Positions 33,458-43,527 of a stretch of DNA of 64,000 nucleotides are shown here, piece by piece. The translations under genes were made by a program, and so were the position numbers. The stretch is from positions 23,081,501-23,145,500 of the forward strand of contig CM062205.1 in NCBI GenBank assembly GCA_031216445.1. Reading direction: 5' to 3'. The DNA is from Lateolabrax maculatus (Eukaryota > Chordata > Actinopteri > Acropomatiformes > Lateolabracidae). Under the pieces are notes generated by a model. It worked only from the letters and a program-made list of their open reading frames with translations. It did not search any database and was not told the origin of the DNA. The stretch's first letter is position 1; every line of letters starts with the position of its first letter.

Positions 33458-34423
33458 GTAAGTCATTAATATATTACTCTTAATATTCCTGTTATTCTGG
33501 AATAATCTGATAGTAATTCATGTTACAGTGAGAAGTAGGAGGAAACTACTTTAAAAAGAGGAGAGAATCATTCAGTGGGAACAGAATCAACTTTACTGAA
33601 CTTTTCTGATTCCTACTTGGTAGTTTCTGTGTATCCAGCAGTTGCTGCGGCCGGATGGTTAACATCTAATTTCACCCTGCTGCTTTTTCTCTCTTTTCTA
33701 TCAGGAGTCGTACAAGCAGCGGATATTCCTCTACATCCAGTCTGTCCTTCAAGGGTGATGAGTCAAAAGACAACATCATTGATTTCAAAGAAATACAGTC
33801 GTCCCTCATGTAAGCTTTTATTAACATTAAAATGTAACTGCAGTCATTAACATTTTGCACACACACACACACACACGTCTGAATATCGAGTCTGGAACAA
33901 CAAACATCTGTTATGTGCTACAATTATTTTATGGTTTCACATGTGAAATAGAAATATTCCAAGTAAATCAGTAAAAATATACTTAAAGTACCAAAAGTAA
34001 AAGTACTAATTATGCAAAATGCCTCATTTCTGAATAATATGTCTTTTTTTGAATTATAATTATTGATGCATTCATGTCTTCATCACTTCTCTTTTCTATC
34101 AGAGACCACGTCAAGACGAGATCAATAATTCCCATCCGTGATTACAAAGAAAGCTCCTCTCTCAGGTAAGCTTTTATTAACATTTAACTGCATACATTAA
34201 CATTTTGTGCACACACACACTTGTACTTGTATACTTGTGAGGACATTCTTTAACATAATGCATTCCTTAGTCCCTTACCCTAAACTTAATTCTAACATGA
34301 AACTTAAAACCAAGTCTTAACCCTTAAACTGCGTTTGGAGGTCGCTCTAAAAGTGAGGACCGGCCAAAATGTCCTCACTCCCATGGTCTAAAACTCATAT
34401 TGGTTTCACAAAGATATATTATG

Positions 34424-34477
<54 letters not shown>

Positions 34478-34707
34478 ATTCCTACTTGGTAGCTTCTGTG
34501 TATGCATCAGTTGTGGCTCTGTTTTATAATCTAATTTCCCACCCTGGTGTTCAGAACCACAACATATTTGATCAAATAGATGTTATTTTTATCCATGTTG
34601 CCCACCTCCACTTGCATCTCAGATCTTAGTACCTACTGTATGCAGTTTAAATCCTCTCCTGTGTTTCTATCAGGGAGAATGACATGAGGAGTCTTGAAAC
34701 ATCGTAG
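33380..34707 (+). CDS. Unit 3: small four-exon gene, 84 aa
   Basis: Exons A7 (33,380-33,457), B10 (33,705-33,809), C3 (34,103-34,165) and D3 (34,674-34,707) join without a stop. From the ATG at 33,405 the coding length is 53+105+63+34 = 255 nt, giving 84 aa ending in ...ENDMRSLETS. All acceptors follow pyrimidine-rich CAG or TCAG sequence, and donors are GTAAGT or GTAAGC. The product is short, basic and Ser-rich, without signal peptide or membrane helix. The B segment (GDESKDNIIDFKE) is like the N-terminal repeat of teleost NLRC3-like proteins, but nothing else of an NLR is present. It is the best-preserved complete member of the cluster. The function is unknown. The reading frame is inferred; transcript evidence would be needed to exclude a pseudogene. 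Confidence 0.5.
33705..33809 (+). CDS. Exon B10 (unit 3)
   Basis: 105 nt, phase 2-2: SRTSSGYSSTSSLSFKGDES, then KDNIIDFKEIQSSL; one codon shorter than usual. Confidence 0.5.
34103..34165 (+). CDS. Exon C3 (unit 3)
   Basis: 63 nt after 'cttttctatcag', phase 2-2: DHVKTRSIIPIRDYKESSSL. B-like 5' flank but a different peptide core. Confidence 0.45.
34215..34400. repeat. Dispersed fish repeat (TGAGGAC / CCCTAAC type)
   Basis: 'tatacttgtgaggacattct' to 'aaaatgtcctcactcccatg', next to (CA)n at 34,430-34,474. Confidence 0.6.
34430..34474. repeat. (CA)n microsatellite
   Basis: About 45 bp of CA. Confidence 0.9.
34674..34707 (+). CDS. Terminal exon D3 (unit 3)
   Basis: Phase-2 entry, ENDMRSLETS then TAG. 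The 3' UTR-like sequence is shared with D1, D2 and D4. Confidence 0.5.
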
Positions 34708-35369
34708 AGGAACCGACAGCAGCGACTTCTGCTGGTTTGTTAACAACATCCTGTCTGCTGCTGCTTCCAGTACTTATCCTGCACCGCTGCTCTTGAGAAA
34801 AGTTATTTTGTACGTGAAGAAAATCCATTTAAAAAGCAATAATGATTTCTGTTATTATGTTGATTTTGCTGTAACCTGCTGAGCTTCAAGTTAAATGTAA
34901 TAGGGGTAAAATATGTATTTGAGCACCCATAGCTCAACAGATTGATGTCATTTTACCAAACAAGAAAAATATTAACTACTTTTCTCTATAATCTGTATAC
35001 TCACTTATGTATTTATATATTGTCTCTTTGAAGTTGGTCCGTGCTAATGTATCTGAATGAGGAAACTATCTGAAGCCAAAAATGAAAGAAGCTGGTGGGA
35101 CTAAAAAAATAGTCTTTGACTGATCCAGAGGCTCCAGAGGTCAATCAGGTTATATCAAGAGTGATGTGGCCATATGTTACAAATAAGGAAATAAATGATT
35201 ACATACATATATTGTATGAATGTATGTGGATATAAGTTTATAACATACATGAAATACCCCTAGTGAATTGTATATATATACATGAAGCTACATGAAGCAT
35301 GGCCAAGAAGCTGATAAGTAACAAATTTGTTGATTGTTGGAAAGAAGTGAGAGGTAAAATATCTTTACC

Positions 35370-36029
35370 ATGCATGTTGATGGAACTTCAGGAACAGACA
35401 ATACTGCTGAGTTATGGAGACAGCAAAGTGATTTGTACAAGGCGGACAATATTGAGAGTTATGATTCAATGGTAATTATGTCCCATGAGGTGAACCAAGC
35501 TATGAACAAGCTGCTTGGTGGCAAAACAAGCGGTTTAGACCTTATTACTGCTTGCTCCTCTTCTTGCCATTTGTTTTACTGGCTTCATGGTTCATGGCTT
35601 GTAACCAGACTCAATGCTGTCTGTTCTGTTAGTGCCCGTCATTAAGGACAGAGTTGGTAAAGTATGCAGCCTACATAACTCCAGGCCCGTTGCTTTGGCC
35701 AGCATACTGTCAAAAGTCCTGAAACAATCCTGCTGGATAGATTATATGAGTTTATTAACTCCACACATAACCAGTTTGGTTTTAAAGCCAAACATGGCAC
35801 TGACTTGTGTGTATATGCTTTAAAAGAAATTGTCAACAAATACAGAGGTCAAAACTCATCAGTTCTTATGTGTTTTATTGATGCTTCCAAAGCTTTTGAC
35901 CGTGTTAATCAGAGAAAATTTTGGAAATTAATGAAGATGATTATTAAGCCGATATTATTTTATATATCTTGCAAGTTTGGTTACAAATGGGCAGGAATTC
36001 ATAAGGTTTGTGGGTGTATTCGGAGATAA
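35370..36029 (+). pseudogene. LINE reverse-transcriptase fragment
   Basis: Broken frames on + encode reverse-transcriptase motifs of a non-LTR retrotransposon. They are the palm block with SRPVALASILSKVL (about 35,680-35,720), NKYRGQNSSVLMCFIDASKA followed by FDRVNQRKFWKL (about 35,835-35,930), and an upstream thumb/linker-like region ending GGKTSGLD. The FIDASKAFDRVN block holds the first catalytic Asp; the YxDD block is not present. At least one frameshift separates the pieces. 5' and 3' truncated. Confidence 0.7.
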
Positions 36030-36250
36030 ACCAGCTGTATTGTGTATTCAGGAAACTTTGTGCTTCAGGGGTATGAAAGTATTTGACAGGATTGAAATAA
36101 AAAGCAGGATGAGGCTGTGCAACATTTTTTAATGGTACAAATAGGGACACCAGTTATTTTATAGGTGACTTTAACGCACACAGCCCTCTATGGGGCAGCA
36201 GAATGAAAGACATCAATGGGAGCACTGTGGAAGATTTTATACACTTTGGC
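36030..36250 (+). pseudogene. LINE endonuclease fragment
   Basis: Encodes parts of an APE-type endonuclease: PAVLCIQETLCFRG and, after a frameshift, GDFNAHSPLWGS...NGSTVEDFI. IQET and GDFNAH are hallmark motifs. In an intact LINE this domain precedes the reverse transcriptase, whereas here it follows it, so this is either a second insertion or a rearranged one. Confidence 0.65.
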
Positions 36251-37500
36251 AAGAACAGCTGGAAAAGCATTCAAATATTCTAACAAATGAGTTCAAGTGT
36301 GGTCAGAGGAGGGAGAGGATTTACACTCACTAGCAGAAGAAATCAGAATTCACGGTGAAGGCGGGGAACTCACCTCATACACCACCAGACATTTTGCGGC
36401 AGAACGCTCAGCAAGGAGGGAATCACACTGAGGGATGATTGGGTGGCCAGGTTGGTAAGACATCTGTCTTTGTGATAAGTGTCATGGAAAGTCTTTAATG
36501 ACCAGGACCTTGGTCCTCGGTTTACTGCCTCATCCCAAGGATGTCACCGCAACGGGATATAAAACAATTACAAATCCAATTTTTATACTACATGAAGGAG
36601 CTGTAACCATTGTAATCTGAGCTGATTATCATAAAGCTGTCAGACATACAGACACAGCTGCCCTCTGTTTTTTTCTAGATTCAGTGTATGAATAAAAAAC
36701 TGTTCCTCGATCGAAGTCACACTTTCCCATGGTTAGTTAAACAAAGCACATTCATTCATATGCACTTTAATTCTGCATTGTAAAGTCAGTTTCTCTTGTC
36801 TTTTTCCTCAGTCCCTACTGGAAACAAGAGATTTTTATTTGGTTTTACTTCAACACTGTGATCTGCTTTAGTTGACAATTATTTTTTCTTTTCTCTGAAC
36901 AAATATATGGGTTAAAGCTCTGAACCCCCAAACCAACATACAGCAAAGCTGATGTCAATTTGAAACAGGCTTACTCCAAGTTAACGAGAAAAAAATGTGG
37001 ATGTAATGATTTTGTTCTGTTTTCTTCATTTTTAAGGCTATGAAATGGAAAAATTGATGTGCCAAATGTGCACATGACAGCAGCAACTTCTTACATTTAA
37101 GCAGCTGCAACTGTCAAATGTTGCACTTGTCTTGATGTAAACACTGTTTTAGAAATTAAGCCATTTCAAGGTACAAATGTGGGACTGTTATGATGGAAAT
37201 TGTCTAAATTGATCCAGTAAACATTTGATTTTGAGTTTGTATGATGTCAGAGTTGTCCTAAACTCATTGTCAGGAATTATGGACCAATTTTCTATTTCCA
37301 GAAATTGCAGCATGTCACTGATATCGAGTGACCATCTGAACATGTGACACTAGTTTATGACTCATCCTGCGGCTTGAATATTGCAGAGTTCAAAGAAACT
37401 AATATATATTCTTTATATTCAGGATTATGATACTCTGGTGTTCCCAGTCACACCTGAGTGATGGTTTATTGAGAGGTGAGATGAGGATCTATAACTGTTG
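36250..37500. other. Spacer before unit 4
   Basis: No exon recognised. From about 36,840 there are diverged echoes of the cluster intron ('cttcaacactgtgatctgct'). Confidence 0.4.
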
Positions 37501-37557
37501 AGACTTCTCCTGTACTCCACCATCTTTAGTCAAACCTCTCTGTGTGTTGTGTTACAG

Positions 37558-37626
37558 TCCAGAGCTGCAGAGACCAGAATCTGCAGGACGCAGGATGAAT
37601 GTGGTACTCAGGTGCAATATTGCAAT
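37558..37626 (+). CDS. Exon A8 (unit 4)
   Basis: 69 nt, phase 2-2: PELQRPESAGRRMNVVLRC, then NIA. Normal 5' part, unique and shorter 3' part. Confidence 0.45.
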
Positions 37627-39039
37627 GTAAGTCATTGATTAAATAATAATTTTAGTGTGTGTTTGTATGTTTGGCCGCTATTGCTATGTGACCTGTGTAG
37701 ACAAGGACTTACTGTTCCTCAATGCATTTCTGGTTTAAACATCTGCTTTTCTTCAATCTAATTTGAATTAGATTGAATTATCAACTTATTAGGGCCTTTG
37801 CAGCCTCTTAATGTTCCTGTTATTCTGGAATAATCTGATAATAATTCATGTTACAGTGAGAAGTAGGAGGAAACTACTTTAAAAAGAGGAGAGAATCATT
37901 CAGTGGGAACAGAATCAACTTTACTGAACTTTTCTGATTCCTACTTGGTAGTTTCTGTGTATCCAGCAGTTGCTGCGGCCGGATGGTTAACATCTAATTT
38001 CACCCTGCTGCTTTTTCTTTCTTTTCTCTCAGGATCTTTGCAGAGTCCAATACATCCAATGGGTCTAATTGGTCAAAAGATTGCATCATTGTTTTCAAAG
38101 AAAGACGGTCATCTCTTAGGTAAGCTTATATTAACATCAAAATGTTACTGCACACACACACAGTTTGGGTTAAATGAACTGCTTGGTGACGTTAGGGGAA
38201 ACATCATGTTGCCTGTTTGGGAATTCACAGCATTGCACCAGTTATAAGTGATGATGCAGATATGTGGTGGGATGTGTTAGATGGAAAACTTGTATGGACT
38301 TTATGGCTGCAGCTTCGAGCCAAACATGCCGACCGCTCTCTAGTTCCAGGTTCTCCAGTTTGAGGATTTGCTGCTTTTCTCTGTTTTATCTCACTGTGAA
38401 CTGAATATTTTGGGGTTTTGGACTGTTGGTCGGACAAAACAGGACATCTGAAGACATCAAACGTTGGCTTAAGGAAATTGAAATTGTTTCTGTAGACCAA
38501 GTGATCAATTGACTAATCGAGAAAATAATCGGCAGATTAATCGATAATGAAAATTGGCAGCTCTACTTGTAAAATCAGTTTATAGAACATGATGCTGAAC
38601 TTATTGGCTTTCTGGTGATGTTCCTGACAGGGATTTTTCTGTTGGAGGTGAAGAATCTGAAATATTGATCTATTACAGCAGTGTAGAAATGTAGAGTGGG
38701 AGGTGTTCCAATAATGGTTAAGGCGCGTACCACATAGTGGTCCATACCACACAACCACGACATCTTTGGTTCCACCTGGGGGACGTTAGTGTCATGTAGC
38801 ACCCGTCTCTCTCCCGGTGTTTCCTGTCTCTCTCTACACTGACTGTCAATTAAACAAATGTCCAGTTTCCATAAGACAGACAAAATCTCAACATATATTA
38901 ACACGATATAAAATTACATGTGCGATGATAGACATTTTTTCCATGTTGCCCACCTCCACTTGCAGTTTAAATTATCTCCTGTGTTTCTATCAGGAAACGG
39001 AAAAGGATCCAACAGCAGCGACTTCTGCTGGTTTGTTAA
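37558..39039 (+). CDS. Unit 4: small three-exon gene, 54 aa
   Basis: Exons A8 (37,558-37,626; ATG 37,595), B11 (38,033-38,119) and D4 (38,994-39,039) join in phase 2 without a stop: 32+87+46 = 165 nt, 54 aa, ending KRKRIQQQRLLLVC. B11 keeps the VFKERRSSL end but has a largely new core, including an N-glycosylation-like NTSNGSN. D4 has lost the ETS ending through a deletion and reads on into what is 3' UTR in units 2 and 3. No 19-nt 5' exon was found immediately upstream. It may be a functional divergent member or a decaying one. Confidence 0.4.
38033..38119 (+). CDS. Exon B11 (unit 4)
   Basis: 87 nt, phase 2-2: IFAESNTSNGSNWSKDCIIV, then FKERRSSL. Confidence 0.45.
38495..38570. repeat. Dispersed fish repeat (ATTAATCGATAAT type), fragment
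   Basis: 'gactaatcgagaaaataatc' and 'agattaatcgataatg' match repeats near 53,640 and 62,760. Confidence 0.5.
38994..39039 (+). CDS. Terminal exon D4 (unit 4)
   Basis: KRKRIQQQRLLLVC then TAA at 39,037-39,039. Shares 'ccaacagcagcgacttctgc' with the 3' UTR of other units. Confidence 0.4.
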
Positions 39040-39139
39040 CAACATCCTGTCTGCTGCTGCTTCCACTCATCTTAATCCTGCATCACTACTCTTGAGAAAA
39101 CTTATTTTTACATTAAGAAAATAGATTTAACAAGCAATA

Positions 39140-39680
39140 ATCATTTCTGTTATTACGCTGAGATTGTTGAAACCTGCTGTGCTTCAAGTCATATGCCGTT
39201 ATATAGTGACACAATAGTTGTATTAAGTATAGACGAATATAATTCATATATGTACTGTAATATTAGAGGTAAAATATGTATGTTAGCAGCCACCAGCTGG
39301 AAGGACTAATGTAAATTACCACACTAGAAAAATACTACGTTTTACTGTCTGTATACTCTGTGTTTTCTCTTTGAGGTTGGTCTAATGCTTTAGAGTCTGT
39401 GTTAGGGTCAAACGTATATTGGTGTTACAGTATTTTCTGTGTGAAAACATTCAAATGTTAATTTACGGGTTTTACAGTTTCAATATACAATCCTCCTTGT
39501 CTGTGCAATTAAGTGAGGTGGTTTCCTCTTTCCTCAATGTTTGTTCCTGTCCAGAAATGGGCAATCAATAATTAAAATGTGTATGAAAAATAATTGTAGT
39601 GTATGAAATTGGTCATTCATGGCTAAACCTGCAGAAGTTAACACTCGAAGGAATAAAAGTGCAGTAGTTGAAGCTGTACT
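39140..39680. other. Intergenic, nothing recognised
   Basis: No exon, repeat or RNA gene seen. Confidence 0.4.
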
Positions 39681-39689
39681 GTTGTAAAA

Positions 39690-39920
39690 TTTGAACAGGG
39701 GTGAAAAAAGTACTTTCCAAGCTCTTTTAATCAAGTAAAAGTACCAATACAACAATGTAGGAAGTGCAAGTAAAAATCCTACAAAAGTACGAAAGTCGTT
39801 CCAGCAACAGTAGTTGTTTTATATACTGCTGAGCCTTAATCTATAACAATATATCACAATTCATTAGTTGATTTATAATTTGTATTAATAATCCGAATCT
39901 GCAAAGTAACCAAAGCTGTC
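39690..39920. repeat. MITE-like repeat, old copy
   Basis: 'atcaagtaaaagtaccaata' to 'gcaaagtaaccaaagctgtc'; more diverged than copies in the cluster. Confidence 0.5.
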
Positions 39921-40023
39921 AAATACACGCAGAGGAGGATCAATTGTACTTTTATATACATCAAAGTGAAACAAACAAGTGCGACATGAACATGGGGAAT
40001 AGAAAATATTAGGAAAGAAATAG

Positions 40024-40325
40024 AAACAATCTATTTTATTTAATTGTATTATATTTTCTTTAATTTAATTTGTGTTTTATTTAATTTTGTTTAATTCAAT
40101 TTTATTTTTTATTTCATTTCAGTGTTTTAATTTAATTTAATTGTTTTAATTTAATTTGTGTTTATTTCATTCATTATTTAATTCAATTTAATTGTGTTTT
40201 ATTTAATTTCATTGTATTATTTAGTTTAATTTAATTTAATTGTTTTTATGTTATTGTTTAATTTAATTTAATTGTTTTATTTTATTGTTTAATTTAATTT
40301 AATTTAATTGTTTTTATTTCATCCA
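40024..40325. repeat. AT-rich (TTTAA)n low-complexity tract
   Basis: About 300 bp of degenerate ATTTAATTTAATTG units. Confidence 0.9.
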
Positions 40326-40389
40326 TTGAACTTCACTGTCCATTTAAAAGCAGTGACGTAAGAATCGCCATGACACTAGCAGGGGTTTC

Positions 40390-41180
40390 TGTTGCCGGCG
40401 TTTACTCTTTACACGCTCACACTTTTCACGCAGAGCGGATTTTACCTTCAAACATAAAACTTACCACGAAGTTTAACACGACAATTCAAAAATAACACAC
40501 ACTTTTACTCTAATTATCAAAATACAACAACAGCTGGACAGCGCGCCACCCCTCCGCGCCCACTTGGTCTCGCCCGTGTCTCCCCAGCGTCAGACGCACG
40601 TGTCGGGTGTGTTGTGTTGAGGGTTGCGGGGATTTTACCGCAGATAGCGAAGCTCTGCGGGCGGCCACGCGTCTGTCCGCCCTCCGCATCCCGCAGCAAC
40701 AGAGCCACAACCCGCACGGTCCTTCAGAAACACTCAAAATACCGGAATTATTGGGGAAAAAAGCGCTTGTAGGTGACGAGGCTGACACGCGTCCCGGCTA
40801 CCGTCCACCTGTCTGCAGGTACGTCCACACACACACACACTCACACACACACACACACACACACACCGCCACCACCTGTGTTCACACAGCCCAGCGCTTC
40901 TTTTATTAAACGCTGTCTTCAGGACAGAAATGTGTGAAAATGTTCGCTGGAAGTCGGTTTTTCCGCGGCTAGCATCGCCCGTTAGCTCCCGTCAGCGGCT
41001 CCACGTGCACGTGTTTAAATTCAGACTAACGTCGGAGCCACGAGCGACGCGGGGCAACGCGGGGCGACGCGGGGCTGAGCGGCCGGCGACTGCAGCCCCG
41101 GAAATAAAGGAGCCTCCGTGTGTTGCTGGACGTGGAGAGAAAAACGCTGAGCTGGGCAGCGCCACGTAGCTCAGCGGCTA
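40390..41180 (+). promoter_or_regulatory. BRF1: CpG-rich region, probable BRF1 promoter and leader
   Basis: Unlike the AT-rich surroundings, this region is rich in C+G and CpG (for example 'gacgcggggcaacgcggggc'). No TATA box is evident. A possible first-exon donor is ctgcag|gtacgt at about 40,820. It is the nearest such region upstream of the first BRF1 coding exon, which begins after an acceptor with 5' UTR, so at least one noncoding exon is expected here. Inference. Confidence 0.5.
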
Positions 41181-41186
41181 ATGGGA

Positions 41187-41230
41187 GTCCTCACACACAC
41201 ACACACACACACCTACACACCTGTACACCA

Positions 41231-41269
<39 letters not shown>

Positions 41270-41277
41270 GTACTGCA

Positions 41278-41321
<44 letters not shown>

Positions 41322-41496
41322 TACTACTGCAGACACACACACACACACACTTGTACTACTGCAGACACACACACACACACACTTGTACTACTGCAGACAC
41401 ACACACACACACACTTGTACTACTGCAGACACACACACACACACACACACTTGTACTACTGCAGACACACACACACACACGCACACCTGTACTGCA

Positions 41497-41530
<34 letters not shown>

Positions 41531-41545
41531 CACACCTGTACTGCA

Positions 41546-41584
<39 letters not shown>

Positions 41585-41595
41585 CTGTACTGCAG

Positions 41596-41627
<32 letters not shown>

Positions 41628-41637
41628 CTGTACTGCA

Positions 41638-41680
<43 letters not shown>

Positions 41681-41690
41681 CTGTACTGCA

Positions 41691-41739
<49 letters not shown>

Positions 41740-41749
41740 CTGTACTGCA

Positions 41750-41794
<45 letters not shown>

Positions 41795-41804
41795 CTGTAC
41801 TGCA

Positions 41805-41853
<49 letters not shown>

Positions 41854-42069
41854 CTGTACTGCAGACACACACACACACACACACGCACACCTGTACTGCA
41901 GACACACACACACACACACACACGCACACACACGCACACACACTTGTACTACTGCAGACACACACACACACACACACACGTACTACTGCAGACACACACA
42001 CACACACACACACACACTTGTACTACTGCAGACACACACACACACACACACACGCACACCTGTACTGCA

Positions 42070-42109
<40 letters not shown>

Positions 42110-42200
42110 CACTTGTACTACTGCAGACACACACACACACACACACACGTACTACTGCAGACACACACACACACACACACACACACTTGTACTACTGCAG

Positions 42201-42231
<31 letters not shown>

Positions 42232-42241
42232 TACTACTGCA

Positions 42242-42277
<36 letters not shown>

Positions 42278-42335
42278 TACTGCAGACACACACACACACA
42301 CACACTTGTACTACTACACACACACACACACCTGT
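41187..42335. repeat. Compound (CA)n / CTGTACTGCAGA minisatellite
   Basis: More than 20 repeats, each a (CA)n run followed by ACTTGTACTACTGCAGA or GCACACCTGTACTGCAGA. Two insert types alternate in blocks, with some higher-order order visible. PstI-like CTGCAG occurs in almost every unit. Long ORFs on both strands are a by-product of the repeat. Confidence 0.95.
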
Positions 42336-42379
42336 TTTGCAGCAGGCTCACCTTCACTGCAGGCACAGTACTCCTACAC

Positions 42380-43072
42380 CTGTCAAAGTACTGTGTAATG
42401 TGTTACTGAAGTGTAATCTAAAATGTATTTAAAGTATTAGTATTAAGTAATGAATGCAGTAAAATGTCCCTGTGACATTAATACTGTTTATTCTGTCATT
42501 AGATTATTATTCCTCATGCATTCATGTAAAAGCAGTTTTTTACTGTTGTAGTTGGTTGAGTTGGAGCTCATTTTGAAGTATTTTTGCATCAGGCTGCAGC
42601 TAATGATTGTTTTCCTTCTGGATCCATCTGCTGATTAATTTCTCCATTGATCGATTGATCGTTTGGTTTGTGAAAACAGTGGAAATAGTGAGAAATGTTG
42701 TGTCCAAACCTCAACAGTGTTAAAACACATTTAAAAGAAAAAGCAGCAAATCCTCATATTTGAGGAGCTGGAACCATGAAGAGTTTTTACATGAAAATTA
42801 AACAATCATCAAACTATTTTCCTCTTTAAATTTCTGTCAATTGACAAATCGTTTCTGCTGTTCTGTATAAACTGGTGGGTAGTCTAATTTATAATGTATT
42901 TTATAAGCTCTTCATGTGTTTTGTGCAAAAATGTTTATTTGTAAAGTCACTAAAGCTGTCTGAGAATTGTGGTGGAGTAAAAAGGTTCAATATTTCCCTC
43001 TGAATTGCAGTAGAAGTGCCTCAAAATTGTGCAGTATTTAAATAAAAGTACTTTTTTTACTTTCCACCACTG
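42380..43072. repeat. MITE-like repeat with a nested second repeat
   Basis: The outer element ends in 'tactttccaccactg' (the typical terminus) and contains 'gttgagttggagctcatttt'. At about 42,594-42,863 it is interrupted by the ATTAATCGAT-type repeat ('gctgcagctaatgattg' to 'aaatcgtttctgctgttct'), after which the outer repeat resumes ('actggtgggtagtctaat'). Confidence 0.6.
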
Positions 43073-43099
43073 CATCTGATTCATATGATCACGTGGACT

Positions 43100-43483
43100 T
43101 CAACCTGCAGCCAGCGGTGGGAGAAGTACTCAGAAACTTTATTTAAGTAAAAGTAATTTATACAGATGGGTAGTTTAGTCCAGTGGTTAGTTAAGTTATT
43201 TGTTTAAGAGAGCAGCCTTCTGCAAACCCTTTCGTAGTCATATCTGTGCAAAATTGGTGCACAATCCACATAGAAAAGGTTTATTTTCATTCCAGCTCAA
43301 AAATTCACTATCGGTAATCTGTGCTGCTGATTTTCCAGCCAACTGAACCAACCAGAAAAACATGTTTTAGTCCTGGAAGAGCTCTGACTTTTATTGGAAA
43401 ATTAATTTAAAAAACTATGACAGTTAACCTTAAAGACACAGAAGAAACAGAGTCAAATTAATCCTCAGTGCTTGTACAGATAT

Positions 43484-43527
<44 letters not shown>

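Noticed and set aside
41161..41185. tRNA-like 'tagctcagcggctaatggg'
   Set aside because: Only a D-arm-like motif; no acceptor stem, anticodon arm or T arm follows (CA repeat follows at once).
41120..42432. Very long ORFs of up to 429 codons on + and 185 on - (THTHT / CVCVC proteins)
   Set aside because: They are pure by-products of (CA)n/(GT)n repeats lacking TA stops; present in several frames on both strands.
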